Made by a program: the position numbers and the translations under genes
The notes under the pieces: model-generated
The model's input: only the letters and a program-made list of their open reading frames with translations
What the model was told of the DNA's origin: nothing
Databases searched by the model: none
Assembly: GCA_937958625.1 (NCBI GenBank)
Contig: CALGNO010000052.1
Coordinates: 1-46,816, forward strand
Direction: 5' to 3'
Length of the DNA: 46,816 nucleotides
From: an uncultured Neomegalonema sp.
GTDB taxonomy: Bacteria > Pseudomonadota > Alphaproteobacteria > Rhodobacterales > Rhodobacteraceae
In this document: one piece after another, positions 6,967-16,462 of the stretch
Layout of the letters: the number at the start of each line of letters is the position of its first letter
Numbering within the stretch: position 1 is the first letter of the stretch

Positions 6967-8550
6967 ATGACCGCACCCAAAGTGCTGATTTCCGATTCCA
7001 TGTCGTCCAAGGCCGCCGACATCTTTCGCCAGCGCGGTATCGACGTGACCGTCTCCCCCAAAATGTCGCCCGAAGAGCTCAAAGGTGTGATCGGCGAGTA
7101 TCACGGAATCGCCATCCGTTCGGCCACCAAGGCCACGGCTGAATTGCTCAATGCGGCCACCAACCTCAAGGTGATCGGGCGCGCCGGTATCGGCGTCGAT
7201 AATGTCGATGTGCCCCATGCGACCAAGGCGGGTATCATCGTGATGAACACCCCTTTCGGCAACGCCATCACCACCGCCGAACATGCCATCGCGATGATGT
7301 TTGCCGTGGCGCGGCAAATCCCGGCGGCCTCGGCCTCGACCCATGCAGGCAAGTGGGAAAAATCGAAATTCATGGGCGCAGAGATCACCGGCAAGACCCT
7401 CGGCCTGATCGGTGCCGGTAATATTGGTTCCATTGTGGCCAGCCGCGCCCAAGGCCTGAAAATGAAGGTCATCGCCTTCGACCCGTTCCTGTCGGCGGAG
7501 CGCGCCGAGCGGCTGGGCATCGAAAAAGTCGAGTTGAACACCCTGCTCGAACGCGCTGATTTCATTACCATCCATGTGCCGAAAACCAAGGAAACGGCGG
7601 GCATGATCGACGCCGCCGCCATCGCACGCATGAAGCCGGGCGTGTTTCTGATCAACTGTGCGCGCGGCGGTCTAGTGGACGAGGTCGCCCTGCGCGCGGC
7701 CCTCGATTCGGGCCATGTGGGCGGGGCGGCCTTCGATGTCTTTGCCGAAGAACCAGCGAAGGAAAACGCGCTGTTCGGTCATCCGAATGTCGTCGTGACA
7801 CCGCACCTTGGCGCGGCAACGACCGAGGCGCAGGAAAAAGTGGCGCTGCAAGTCGCCGAGCAGATGTCCGACTATTTGCTCGACGGCGCGGTCGCCAACG
7901 CCATCAACGCGCCGTCCCTCACCGCCGAGGAGGCAAAGACCCTCGACCCGTATCTGACGCTCGTGAAACAGATTTCGTCCTTCGCGGGTCAGGTGACCGA
8001 CGAGGAAATCCAGTCGATCCATGTCACCTTCGAAGGCGACGCCAAGGACTTGCCCCACGCACCGCTGGTGCAGACGGCGGTACAGGCGGTGCTGGCCCCG
8101 CGCCTGACCTCGATCAACATGGTCAATGCGTTGGAGGTGGCGAAGGAACGCGGCATCGAAATCGCGCATACGAAGTCCGAGGCCGAGAGCGATTACGTCA
8201 CCCGTGTCTCAGTCGCGATCAAGACCCCGACCATGACCCGCGACGTGAAGGGCACGCTCATCGCCGGAAAACTGCCTCGGGTTATCGAGGTCAAGGGGAT
8301 TTCCGTCGAAAGCGACCTCGAAGGCGACATGCTCTATGTCACCAATCAGGATAAACCGGGTCTTATCGGTGCGGTCGGCACGATCTTCGCCGAACACGGC
8401 ATCAACATCGCGACCTTCCACCTTGGCCGGACCGGACAGGGTCAGGATGCCATCGCGTTGGTCAAGGTTGATGCGCCGGTGCCCGAAGAGGTGGTCGCGA
8501 AGCTGGCAACGCTCGACTATCTCGACCGGGTCGTGCCCCTGCGGTTCTGA
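6967..8550 (+). CDS. serA: D-3-phosphoglycerate dehydrogenase
   Basis: A 527-residue long-form SerA that oxidises 3-phosphoglycerate to 3-phosphohydroxypyruvate with NAD, the first step of serine synthesis. The Rossmann motif is GLIGAGNIGSIVASRAQG. The catalytic region includes NCARGGLVDE and the histidine in TPHLGAAT. An intervening domain (about 320-450) is followed by a C-terminal ACT domain (about 455-527; MLYVTNQDKPGLIGAVG), which usually senses serine. The ATG at 6967 has AAGGA upstream; seven codons before it, another ATG lies in the palindrome-derived leader. Confidence 0.93.
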   Translation: MTAPKVLISDSMSSKAADIFRQRGIDVTVSPKMSPEELKGVIGEYHGIAIRSATKATAELLNAATNLKVIGRAGIGVDNVDVPHATKAGIIVMNTPFGNAITTAEHAIAMMFAVARQIPAASASTHAGKWEKSKFMGAEITGKTLGLIGAGNIGSIVASRAQGLKMKVIAFDPFLSAERAERLGIEKVELNTLLERADFITIHVPKTKETAGMIDAAAIARMKPGVFLINCARGGLVDEVALRAALDSGHVGGAAFDVFAEEPAKENALFGHPNVVVTPHLGAATTEAQEKVALQVAEQMSDYLLDGAVANAINAPSLTAEEAKTLDPYLTLVKQISSFAGQVTDEEIQSIHVTFEGDAKDLPHAPLVQTAVQAVLAPRLTSINMVNALEVAKERGIEIAHTKSEAESDYVTRVSVAIKTPTMTRDVKGTLIAGKLPRVIEVKGISVESDLEGDMLYVTNQDKPGLIGAVGTIFAEHGINIATFHLGRTGQGQDAIALVKVDAPVPEEVVAKLATLDYLDRVVPLRF

Positions 8551-8553
8551 AAA

Positions 8554-8628
8554 CCCCGCGCGGGGGAAATTTCTCCAGACTCGCATCTCGCGCATTGCGA
8601 AGGCTCTCGAGCGCACCGGGAGCCTTCG
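8554..8628. terminator. Bidirectional terminator region between serA and the MFS gene
   Basis: Two inverted repeats lie between the convergent genes: CCCCGCGCGGGG at 8554-8565, followed by AAATTT, and CGAAGGCTC (8598-8606) paired with GAGCCTTCG (8620-8628). Either could end transcription of serA or of the opposing transporter gene. Confidence 0.55.
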
Positions 8629-8654
8629 TCGCGGCAATGCCCAGCCACCACCCC

Positions 8655-9899
8655 CTACTGAACCTCATCCAACCCGTACGCGGCGAGAACGCCGGCGGCA
8701 ATCAGCGCTGACGACACGGCCAGTGCGGCCCAGATGCCGACGGCTTGCGAAATCACCCCCAGAACGCCTCCGAAAACCAAAACGATGCCGATGATCGTGT
8801 TCGAGAGGGCGGTATAGACCGCGCGCTTGTCCTCATCGGCCATATCCACCAGATGCACCTTGCGCGCAGAGCGGACGCCTTCATATCCAATCTGCGCCAC
8901 AAATAGCAGGCCGACCACCACCCAGAGGGACGGCGTCCCCAGCGCCAGCACTGCCGCCACGCCCAATACCAGGCCCGTCAGACCACCCGCGATGATGAAT
9001 GTCGAGCGGCTCGACCGATCCGACAACCGCCCCCAGACATACCCGCTGAGGATCGAGGCGAGCGCCGAGGCGAGGATAAACGGCCCCAATGCGCCGGTCT
9101 CTCCTTGCTCGCTTGCCGTCATCGCGATCAGGAATGGCGGGGCCAGCGCCGTTGGCACCAGCAATCCCCGCGCGAGAATGAACCGCCGCAACTGCGTGTC
9201 CTCGCGCAGCGGCTTGGCAAGGGCTTTCAACGAGAAAAGATCGGCATTCGCATCGACGTCGCTGGGGTCTTCGTCGACCTTGAAGAACAATATTCCGGCG
9301 GCGAACCAGACGATCCCGGCACAAAGGATAACCAGCGCAATCGCGGTCACGTCGCGGGGAATGATGCCAACGGCCAGTAAAGCGCCAAAGGCAAGAACCG
9401 CAATCGCCGCGCTGCTGGACGCAATGCCCATCGCCGCCCCGCGCGTGGTCTTTTTCACCGTCTTGCCCAGCACATCCTTATAACTGGTCGAACAGATTGC
9501 ACGGCAGACAGAGAAGAGGGCGAGCAGGCCGAGAATGGCCCATCCGGCAGCCGCGCCCTGCATCGTAAACGCGACCAGCGCAATCCCGATCACGCACGCC
9601 CCCTGGCCCATCGACCCGAACGCCCAGAATGTCTTGCGGATTGCCGCATTACGCACAAAAGGCGCGATCAGCAATTGCGGCAACAGCGCCCCGGCCTCGC
9701 GGATTGGTACCAGAAACCCGACCAGCGCCGCAGGCGCGCCGAGTGCCGTGACCAGCCAGCTTAGGACGATCTTCGGATCAATAAGACCGTCGGCCACTTT
9801 GGTCAGTGTCAGACTGAGGGCGTGCAGGAAAAAGTTGCGGCGCTCGACCGGTTTGCCCTGTTCTGCCCCCGAAAGTGCCTCGTAAAGCCGGTTTTCCAA
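8655..9899 (-). CDS. Major facilitator superfamily transporter
   Basis: A 414-residue inner-membrane protein with about twelve predicted transmembrane helices in two halves, split by a charged loop near residues 205-235 (KVDEDPSDVDANADLF). A loop GRLSDRSSRST in the second half fits the MFS pattern. The substrate is unknown and no biosynthetic or catabolic partner is adjacent. The start is a TTG at 9899, preceded by GGGAGAG at a good distance; no ATG gives the conserved N-terminus. It is divergent from the M48 protease gene. Confidence 0.8.
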   Translation of the reverse strand: MENRLYEALSGAEQGKPVERRNFFLHALSLTLTKVADGLIDPKIVLSWLVTALGAPAALVGFLVPIREAGALLPQLLIAPFVRNAAIRKTFWAFGSMGQGACVIGIALVAFTMQGAAAGWAILGLLALFSVCRAICSTSYKDVLGKTVKKTTRGAAMGIASSSAAIAVLAFGALLAVGIIPRDVTAIALVILCAGIVWFAAGILFFKVDEDPSDVDANADLFSLKALAKPLREDTQLRRFILARGLLVPTALAPPFLIAMTASEQGETGALGPFILASALASILSGYVWGRLSDRSSRSTFIIAGGLTGLVLGVAAVLALGTPSLWVVVGLLFVAQIGYEGVRSARKVHLVDMADEDKRAVYTALSNTIIGIVLVFGGVLGVISQAVGIWAALAVSSALIAAGVLAAYGLDEVQ

Positions 9900-10126
9900 T
9901 GCTCTCTCCCGTTATTATTCACGAGAACTAGGCCAATAATCGTGATTGCGAAGCGATCCGCCGTTATTTTCTGCCTACGGGCGTCAACCATGCGGCATTG
10001 CGGCAGCGCGACAGTTTAACGCCGTGATTTCGATAGCTTAGGGCCATGTGACGATCTTTTGACCGTGCATTCACCCGCAACTCGCGTAATCTGAGCGTGA
10101 CGCAGTCAATGCACGAGACGTTCTCA

Positions 10127-11584
10127 ATGCGACCAAGACTCATGGCCCGTCCGACGGCGATCGTCGTTGCGCTTATCCTGCTTGCCGCATGTGGCAGGCC
10201 CTTTGGGGCAGTCGCGACGGTCGAACAGGAGCGGCAGCTTGGCGAAGAAAGCCTGCCCGTGCTGATCAACGCCATGGGCGGTATCTATGCGGATCGGGCA
10301 CTGCGCCAATACGTTCAGGGCCTGACCGATGAGCTCGCTGCGACGGTCGAGCTTGCCGAGGGGTACGAACCCCTGCGGGTCGAGATCCTCGATACCGAGA
10401 TGCCAAGTGCCTATGCCGGTGCAGGTGGTGCGATATTCGTCACGCGCGGACTGCTCGGCATGGTCACGACCGAGGCCGAACTGGCAGGCGTCATCGCCCA
10501 CGAAATCGGCCATGTGCTAAAGCGCCATGTCGCCCTCGGCATCGCCGCGCGAGAGCGTCAGGTGAAGGATGTCGTCGACGAACAACAGCCGCGCCTGCGC
10601 CAGATACGATCGCGCAGCACGCAAATGTCCATCATCCGCGCCGAACTCGAAAAACGTCTGCCGGATGCCGCCGAGTTTTCCCGTGCCCAGGAATTGGAGG
10701 CCGACCAACTCGCGTTGCAAATGCTGACGGCCAAGGGCTATCCGACCAGCGGCTTCAAGGATCTGTTGGTGCGGGTCAGTACGCTGCAGGCCCGCAAGCT
10801 CGATGCCATCGGCGTCAGCAGCGAGCGCATCGCCAGCTATCGTCAACGCTCCAGCTATCCGAAACTGGCCGACCGGGTCGCGGCCCTGGGCAGCCTGCGC
10901 AGCGGTGAACCGGACCCTGATGGCCAGGAACGCCTGATGAAGATGATCAACGGCATGATCTTCGACAACATCTATGATGGCGGCGTCATCAAGGGCGGTG
11001 TCTACCGAAACGAGCGCTACGGTCTCGGCTTCGATGTCGAAGAAGAGGTGCTCACGGACCACAGCCGGGGCCTGCAAATCGCGACGGCGGATGAAATGGT
11101 GATCGTGCGGTTCGACCGGCCCAATGATCGTTCGCTCGATGACATCATGGAGATTTCAGAGTTCGGCCAGCTCACGTTCGAGAACCAGCAGCGCGTCGAC
11201 ATCAACGGCCTGTCAGCTTTGACGGCGGAAATTCGCAGTACGCGCGAGGATGTTGACACAACCGCGCGCCTGACGGTGCTTGATCTGGGACGTGTGTTTG
11301 CCACCTTGATCGGGGTGGTGGGTGAAAGCGAGGGCGCGGATGCGAGCGAGGATGATCGCGCGCTTTATAATGGCATCGTTGGCAGTATCCGCAAAGTTCC
11401 AAAAAGCGGCGTTCCCGATGTGCGCCGCTATCGAACCCGTAAGGTCGAGGCCGGGGACACCGTCGCCGCCCTCGCCGCCGAGACGACTTTCGACGGCGAT
11501 AAAGAAGCAGCGCTGCGTCTCTGGAACGGCCTTGGTCCTGACGACGATTTGGAGGTCGGGCAGTGGATCAAGTTGGTGAAATAG
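10127..11584 (+). CDS. M48-family metalloprotease lipoprotein with LysM-like C-terminus
   Basis: A 485-residue envelope zinc protease of the Ste24/BepA type, probably acting in outer-membrane protein quality control. A lipoprotein signal ends in LLAACG (lipid-modified Cys near residue 22). The zinc motif HEIGH is at residues 125-129, and the downstream glutamate ligand is in AQELEADQLA. The last 50 residues (VEAGDTVAALAAETTF onward) look like one LysM-type repeat, suggesting peptidoglycan contact. Alternative starts exist at 10097 (GTG) and 10109; the ATG at 10127 gives the most typical signal peptide. The 3' end overlaps the convergent livF gene by 17 bases. Confidence 0.85.
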   Translation: MRPRLMARPTAIVVALILLAACGRPFGAVATVEQERQLGEESLPVLINAMGGIYADRALRQYVQGLTDELAATVELAEGYEPLRVEILDTEMPSAYAGAGGAIFVTRGLLGMVTTEAELAGVIAHEIGHVLKRHVALGIAARERQVKDVVDEQQPRLRQIRSRSTQMSIIRAELEKRLPDAAEFSRAQELEADQLALQMLTAKGYPTSGFKDLLVRVSTLQARKLDAIGVSSERIASYRQRSSYPKLADRVAALGSLRSGEPDPDGQERLMKMINGMIFDNIYDGGVIKGGVYRNERYGLGFDVEEEVLTDHSRGLQIATADEMVIVRFDRPNDRSLDDIMEISEFGQLTFENQQRVDINGLSALTAEIRSTREDVDTTARLTVLDLGRVFATLIGVVGESEGADASEDDRALYNGIVGSIRKVPKSGVPDVRRYRTRKVEAGDTVAALAAETTFDGDKEAALRLWNGLGPDDDLEVGQWIKLVK

Positions 11585-12305
11585 GCGCAGGGTCGATTGC
11601 CGCCGCCTGACTCACGCCGACATACCGGTTGATCAGCGACGGGTCATGGCGCAGGGCCTCGGCGGTGGCTTCGTCCCGGCGGATACCGTTTTCCATAAAG
11701 ACGACTCGGTCGGCGATGGACAGCACCGCGTCGATGCGTTGTTCGACGAGGATTGTCGCCACGTCCTGCTCCTTCAGCCCGACGACCACATCGCGGATCA
11801 GAGAAATCATCGAGGGTTGCAGGCCCTCGGTCGGTTCGTCCAACAGCAAGACGCGCGGCTCCAGGCACAACGCCCGCGCCATGGCCAGCATTTGCTGTTC
11901 CCCGCCCGACAGGGTCTCGGCACGCTGGCGATAGCGGTCGCGCAGGCGCGGAAAGAGGGTCAGCATCCGCTCGCGGGTTTCGGCACCTTTGCTCCGCGTC
12001 AGCAGCCCGACCTCGATATTCTCGGCGACGGTCATTTCCGCGAAGAGCCGCCGTCCTTGGGGCACATAGCCGACCCCGCGCTTCGGCACCTCATGGGCGG
12101 GCAGGGTATCGAGGCGCTCGTTGTCCAGAGTGATGCTGCCCGCACGGGCAGGGACAAGGCCCATAATCGATTTGAGCGTTGTCGTCTTACCCGCGCCGTT
12201 GCGGCCCAGCAGGCAGAGGATTTCGCCCGGTTTCGCCGACAGGCTCATCCCGCGCAGGATTTGCACGTCGCCGTAGAAACAGTCGATGCCGGACACTTCA
12301 AGCAC
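11568..12305 (-). CDS. livF: Branched-chain amino acid ABC transporter ATPase LivF
   Basis: A 245-residue ATP-binding subunit, last gene of the liv-type unit. It has Walker A GRNGAGKTTTLKS, signature LSGGEQQMLAMARAL, and Walker B VLLLDEPTEGL. The short form and position after livG identify it as LivF. The start is set at the GTG at 12305, one base after the livG stop, with GGGGGATAGG as ribosome binding site. The upstream in-frame ATG would run 51 bases into livG. With LivG it forms the ATPase pair driving the LivHM permease. Confidence 0.88.
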   Translation of the reverse strand: MLEVSGIDCFYGDVQILRGMSLSAKPGEILCLLGRNGAGKTTTLKSIMGLVPARAGSITLDNERLDTLPAHEVPKRGVGYVPQGRRLFAEMTVAENIEVGLLTRSKGAETRERMLTLFPRLRDRYRQRAETLSGGEQQMLAMARALCLEPRVLLLDEPTEGLQPSMISLIRDVVVGLKEQDVATILVEQRIDAVLSIADRVVFMENGIRRDEATAEALRHDPSLINRYVGVSQAAAIDPAPISPT

Positions 12306-12306
12306 C

Positions 12307-13020
12307 CTATCCCCCCAGATACGCAGTTTGAACATCGGTATTGGCGCGGATTTCATCGGGCGTGCCTTCGGCCAGAACCTCGCCGAAATTCATCACGGTG
12401 ATGCGCTCGGCAAGGGCCATGACGACACTCATATTGTGTTCGATCAACAGAACGGTCGCATCCTGCGCCACATCGCGGATCAGGGCGATAAACGTCTCGA
12501 TTTCGCCCTCGGCCAGCCCTTGGGTCGGCTCGTCGAGGATCAGCAGTTTCGGCGACAGCGCCAGCCCCATCGCAACTTCCAGCAGCCGCTGATGCCCATA
12601 GGCCTGTACCCCCGCCATCTCCTGCGCGCGATCCGTCAGGCCGACGCGTTCGAGCGCCTCCGCCGCCCGCGCCGCTGCATCCGCCGTGCCGTTCAGGCTC
12701 GCCCGGCGCTGGGCAGGCAGCATCACATTGTCGAGCAGGCTGAGATTCGGATAGATGCTCGTGATCTGAAACGTATAGGCGATGCCCCGTGCCACCCGCT
12801 CATGGGCGGGCAGGCGGGTGATGTCCGTGTCCTCGAACCGGATCGTACCGGAGGAGGGCGGCAGGCGACCGCACAGCAAACTGACAAAGGTGGTCTTCCC
12901 CGCGCCATTCGGCCCGATCACCGCGCGAATTTCTCCGGCGGGCAGGTCGAACGCCTCGACATTCACGGCCCGCAAACCGCCGAAATCCTTCACCAGATTA
13001 CGCGCGGACAGCAGCGTCAT
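12307..13020 (-). CDS. livG: Branched-chain amino acid ABC transporter ATPase LivG
   Basis: A 237-residue ATP-binding subunit with Walker A GPNGAGKTTFVSLLCG, the Walker B region LLILDEPTQGLAEGE and a conserved H-loop VLLIEHNMSVVM. The C-terminal tail NTDVQTAYLGG is typical of LivG. The preferred start at 13020 overlaps the livM stop as ATGA; an ATG at 13029 is also possible. It sits between livM and livF with almost no spacing, so the genes are co-transcribed. Confidence 0.88.
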   Translation of the reverse strand: MTLLSARNLVKDFGGLRAVNVEAFDLPAGEIRAVIGPNGAGKTTFVSLLCGRLPPSSGTIRFEDTDITRLPAHERVARGIAYTFQITSIYPNLSLLDNVMLPAQRRASLNGTADAAARAAEALERVGLTDRAQEMAGVQAYGHQRLLEVAMGLALSPKLLILDEPTQGLAEGEIETFIALIRDVAQDATVLLIEHNMSVVMALAERITVMNFGEVLAEGTPDEIRANTDVQTAYLGG

Positions 13021-13958
13021 GGCAACCACCCATCCGTGCGCCGCCGCAAGCTCCCCAGCACGCCCTTGCGTGCGAAAAGGATCAGCAGAACCAGCGCGAC
13101 CCCGACAACGATCAGATACGCGGTTGTGACCTCGCGGGCGTATTCGATCAGATAGAAAATCACGATGGCCCCGACCAGCGGCCCCAGCACAACGCCGGTC
13201 CCGCCAAGCAACACGAACAACAGCGGCTCTATGGAATACTGGATCGACGCAAAACTCGCCCCCACCGATCCGAACAACAGCGCATAGGCCGCCCCTGCCG
13301 CGCCCGCATAGGCCCCGGACAGGGCAACGGCGCTCAGCTTGTAGGGAAACGGATCAAAGCCGAGCATCCGTGTGCGCTCTTCATTCTCGCGGATCGCCAC
13401 CAGCACCCGCCCCATGCGCGAGCGCACTACCGCCAGCGCCACCAGCAGCCCGACAGAAAAGATCAGCCACGCGGCGACAAAGCGCACATCGTCATTCGAC
13501 AGATCAAACCCGAGGATATTCCGCGTTGCCTGCACGATGACGAACCCCTCGTCCCCCCGCGTGAACTCGTTGAAATAGAGGATTGTCAGATAACCGGCTT
13601 GGGCAAACATCAGTGTGACAATCATAAAGGCAACGCCTGTCGTGCGCAGGGCCAGCGCCCCGATCATCCCGGCCAGCAGCGTTGCGGCAACGATCCCCGC
13701 CGGAAACGCCGCCAGCGCGGGCCAGTCAAGAAACCGCATCGTCATCCCCGCCCCGTACATCCCGGCAGCAAAGAACAAGGCATGGCCGAGGCTCAAGAGG
13801 CCCGTATAGCCGAACAGGATATTGTACCCGGTCGCGAACGTCGCCAGCACCAATATCCGTGCAAGATTGCCTTGGTGATAAGCGGGCAGCACGTATTGCA
13901 TCGCGAACAGCGCCGCAATGACGGCCAGATGCAGGAGGAGGGCGCGGTCAGGTTTCAT
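13017..13958 (-). CDS. livM: Branched-chain amino acid ABC transporter permease LivM
   Basis: A 313-residue inner-membrane permease with about eight to ten helices. The conserved segment FGYTGLLSLGHALFFAAGMY lies near residue 48, and the coupling segment AIRENEERTRMLGFDPFPYK near residue 190 contacts the ATPases. It pairs with LivH to form the translocation channel. The 145-base gap upstream of it holds a dispersed palindrome, unlike the tight spacing to livG. Confidence 0.88.
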   Translation of the reverse strand: MKPDRALLLHLAVIAALFAMQYVLPAYHQGNLARILVLATFATGYNILFGYTGLLSLGHALFFAAGMYGAGMTMRFLDWPALAAFPAGIVAATLLAGMIGALALRTTGVAFMIVTLMFAQAGYLTILYFNEFTRGDEGFVIVQATRNILGFDLSNDDVRFVAAWLIFSVGLLVALAVVRSRMGRVLVAIRENEERTRMLGFDPFPYKLSAVALSGAYAGAAGAAYALLFGSVGASFASIQYSIEPLLFVLLGGTGVVLGPLVGAIVIFYLIEYAREVTTAYLIVVGVALVLLILFARKGVLGSLRRRTDGWLP

Positions 13959-13970
13959 GCTTTGTCACAA

Positions 13971-14076
13971 ATCCTCCGAGACGGCCCTAGCAGGGCCTCC
14001 TCAGGATGGGGGTCCACCGAGCGGAAAAGCACTGACCTCGTCCTGAGGAGCGAGCACAGCGAGCGTCTCGAAGGGC
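13971..14076. repeat. Dispersed REP-like palindrome, copy B, between livH and livM
   Basis: Arms CCTCCGAGACG (13973-13983) and CGTCTCGAAGG (14064-14074) are inverted with one mismatch. Inner segments CCTCCTCAGGATG and TCGTCCTGAGGAG also match the copy at 5488-5580 in reverse orientation. Lying inside the liv unit, it would be transcribed and could reduce expression of livMGF relative to livH. Confidence 0.8.
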
Positions 14077-14103
14077 GTTGTGTTCTATGGAATTTCATAC
14101 CCA

Positions 14104-15012
14104 TCACTGCGCCTTTGCCCCGAAAAGACCTTGCGGACGAAACACCAGCACCATCGCGACGGCCAGTGTCGCGATGATCTTCGCCAGCGTCGGCGTGAAG
14201 AACACCGAAATAATCCCGTCACTCATTCCGATAATCAGCGCGGCAACCAACGTGCCGCGCAGAGACCCCAGCCCGCCAATGATAACCACGATAAAAGACA
14301 GCAACAGCGGATCGCCGCCCATCAGGTAGTCCGCCTGCTGAATCGGCACGATCAGAACCGCAGCCAGCGCCGCCAGTGCCGCGCCGAACCCAAAGGTCAG
14401 CGCATAAACCTTCTCAACCGGAATACCAAAGGCCTGCGCCGTCTCGCGATCAAGCTGCGTCGCGCGCATGACCAACCCGATCTTGGTACGCGAGAGCAGC
14501 AGCCAGACACCGATCAGAATCGCAATCGTCGCGCCGATCACGAACAGCTTGTAACTGGTGGTGAAAAGCCCCCAACCGACATTCGCGCCTTCGAACCACG
14601 GAATTTCAATGCGCTTATTGAACGGTGGCTCCACCGCTTGGGCGACTGGGCCAAACGTCACCAGCGCGCCTTGCTGGAGGATATAGAGCAGACCGATCGT
14701 GGCCACGATCGTCGCCTCCGGCTCATAGTCCAGCCGCTTGAGCACGATCCAGTCGGCGGCGGCGGCAATGGCCCCGACCACCAGTGGCGCAATGATCAGC
14801 GCGGCGATGAACCCGATGGCCGCGTGCCCGCCGATATTCGACGCCACGAACCACGCGATTACTGCGCCGAGCATGAAGAACTCGCCATGGGCAACATTCA
14901 CAACCCGCATCACGCCAAAGACCAGCGACAGCCCCAGTGCCGTCAGCGCCAGCACAGCCGCCGTGACCATTCCGTCAAGGGACGCGAGAAAGAGTTGAGG
15001 GCCGAAATCCAT
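14104..15012 (-). CDS. livH: Branched-chain amino acid ABC transporter permease LivH
   Basis: A 302-residue inner-membrane permease with about eight helices. The family N-terminus is clear (LTALGLSLVFGVMRVVNVAHGEFF). The coupling loop MRATQLDRETAQAFGIPVEK lies near residue 190, followed by GGLGSLRGT. It partners LivM. The start at 15012 is just downstream of a strong hairpin separating it from the binding-protein gene. Confidence 0.88.
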   Translation of the reverse strand: MDFGPQLFLASLDGMVTAAVLALTALGLSLVFGVMRVVNVAHGEFFMLGAVIAWFVASNIGGHAAIGFIAALIIAPLVVGAIAAAADWIVLKRLDYEPEATIVATIGLLYILQQGALVTFGPVAQAVEPPFNKRIEIPWFEGANVGWGLFTTSYKLFVIGATIAILIGVWLLLSRTKIGLVMRATQLDRETAQAFGIPVEKVYALTFGFGAALAALAAVLIVPIQQADYLMGGDPLLLSFIVVIIGGLGSLRGTLVAALIIGMSDGIISVFFTPTLAKIIATLAVAMVLVFRPQGLFGAKAQ

Positions 15013-15023
15013 ACTTTAAATCT

Positions 15024-15047
15024 CCTCCCCCCGCGAGCGGGGGGAGG
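15024..15047. terminator. Perfect 11-bp hairpin between the binding protein and livH genes
   Basis: CCTCCCCCCGC (15024-15034) and GCGGGGGGAGG (15037-15047) are exact complements with a tiny loop. No U-run follows in the direction of transcription. It may protect the 3' end of the abundant binding-protein mRNA or attenuate read-through into livH. It may also be a member of a dispersed palindrome family. Confidence 0.6.
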
Positions 15048-15080
15048 TCAAGATGGGAGCGCGAGTCCGCGGCACCACCC

Positions 15081-16400
15081 TCAGAAGCTCTGCTTCGTGT
15101 AGTCCACTTCATCGGGATAATAGCTGTCGAAGATCGACGTGCGATGCACTGGCACGAGCTTTTCGTCCTTCACCTGAGAGATGAACTGGTGCCCGAACGC
15201 TTGGTGGGTGCGCCCGTTGAACAGCTTGTCGCCTTGCGGATGGGCGCGGCTGTGGGGGAAGACGGCCATGTTCTCGACGGCCTCGATCAACCCGGCGCGG
15301 CCCTCCGGCCCGCTGTAATCGCTGGTCTCCATCGCCGCCTTGACGATGTGCAGCGTCTCCCAGCACCCGAACATATGGGCATAGGTCGAGATGTCCTTCG
15401 GGTCCGTGACCGACGCACCATTCGCATCGACACCCACGGCCTTGCGGTAAAAGGCGTCGTGGTCGCTGGACCAGTCCCCGGCATAGCGCGGGTTGCCCTC
15501 CCAGAAATACGTTCCGTCGAGAAATTCGAGGCCGGGGCTGGCCATATCAACCGCCTCCAGCGAGTCGATAAACCCGAACACTTCCGGCCCGCGTCCGCCA
15601 AAGAACTCGCCCAACTCTTTGACAAAGGTGAGCACGGCGGGGCCGACCATGACGTGATACAGAACCTCGGTATCGCGCGGGATCTGCGTGAAGTATTTGG
15701 TGAAGGACTTTTCCGTTGGCGGAATGGCAATCTTGGCCACTACCTCGCCGCCCTGCGCCTCCATCGCCGCCGAGAAATAGTCCCGGTGGTCATGGCCGAA
15801 CGCAAAGTCGGGATAGATCATCGTGACCTTTTTCCCGAGGTTATCCGCGACCCACGGGGCCATCGACTGCACCTGACTGCGCACATCGGTGATGCCGGGT
15901 TGCAGGGTGTAGCGATTGAGCATCCCGCTGGCGACGTGGTGCCCCTCGGAGACGACAAAGTACGGCAGCTTCAATTCTCCGGCACGGGGCGCGGAGCCGA
16001 TAACGACGTGGCTGAACAGGGTGCCAAAGGCGATGTCGGCATTGTGCTGAGTCGCGAATTTCTCGATCACCTCGGCCCCGCGCTTGGGGTCGGTGCCGTC
16101 ATCCTCGGCGATGATCTCGACCGGGCGACCATTGATGCCGCCCTCGTCGTTGATAAGCTGAGCGGCGGCGGTCGTCGTGCGGTCGTACCAGCGGCCATAG
16201 GCGGCACCGATGCCGGTCTTGTGGACCTGAAACCCGATTTTGATCGGCTCGGATGTTTGCGCCTGAATATAGGGCACCATACCCGGCAGCATTTGCGTCC
16301 CGGCGGCAACCGCACCGATGGCGGCGGCCCCTTTCAGCAGGGCACGACGGCTCTCATTGGCGGGTTTTTCGGCGGAATCGGGCGTGGTCGCTTCGGTCAT
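15081..16400 (-). CDS. Periplasmic substrate-binding protein of a branched-chain amino acid-type ABC transporter
   Basis: A 439-residue type I periplasmic binding protein. A twin-arginine-like signal (ESRRALLKGAAAIGAVAAG) near residues 25-43 suggests Tat export. The mature domain opens with PIKIGFQVHKTGIGAAYG and includes INDEGGINGRPVEII, a fold used for branched-chain amino acids, urea or short amides. The ligand cannot be fixed from sequence. The ATG at 16400 is chosen because it yields a compact export signal; the frame runs on upstream. It is the first transporter gene, followed by a hairpin and livHMGF. Confidence 0.85.
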   Translation of the reverse strand: MTEATTPDSAEKPANESRRALLKGAAAIGAVAAGTQMLPGMVPYIQAQTSEPIKIGFQVHKTGIGAAYGRWYDRTTTAAAQLINDEGGINGRPVEIIAEDDGTDPKRGAEVIEKFATQHNADIAFGTLFSHVVIGSAPRAGELKLPYFVVSEGHHVASGMLNRYTLQPGITDVRSQVQSMAPWVADNLGKKVTMIYPDFAFGHDHRDYFSAAMEAQGGEVVAKIAIPPTEKSFTKYFTQIPRDTEVLYHVMVGPAVLTFVKELGEFFGGRGPEVFGFIDSLEAVDMASPGLEFLDGTYFWEGNPRYAGDWSSDHDAFYRKAVGVDANGASVTDPKDISTYAHMFGCWETLHIVKAAMETSDYSGPEGRAGLIEAVENMAVFPHSRAHPQGDKLFNGRTHQAFGHQFISQVKDEKLVPVHRTSIFDSYYPDEVDYTKQSF

Positions 16401-16462
16401 CGCTGGCTCCTCGTCATCTGTTGGGTGCAGGTTCAGCGGCGACGCAGCGAAAGTCAACGGAA

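Noticed and set aside
9900-10126. Possible small gene between the MFS and M48 genes
   Set aside because: The 227 bases contain only short frames without start signals; they probably hold the two divergent promoters, though I cannot place them with confidence.
14080-15102. Plus-strand open frame of about 340 codons opposite livH
   Set aside because: The translation is dominated by Arg, Gln, His and Asn and has no family features; livH on the minus strand has all LivH signatures.
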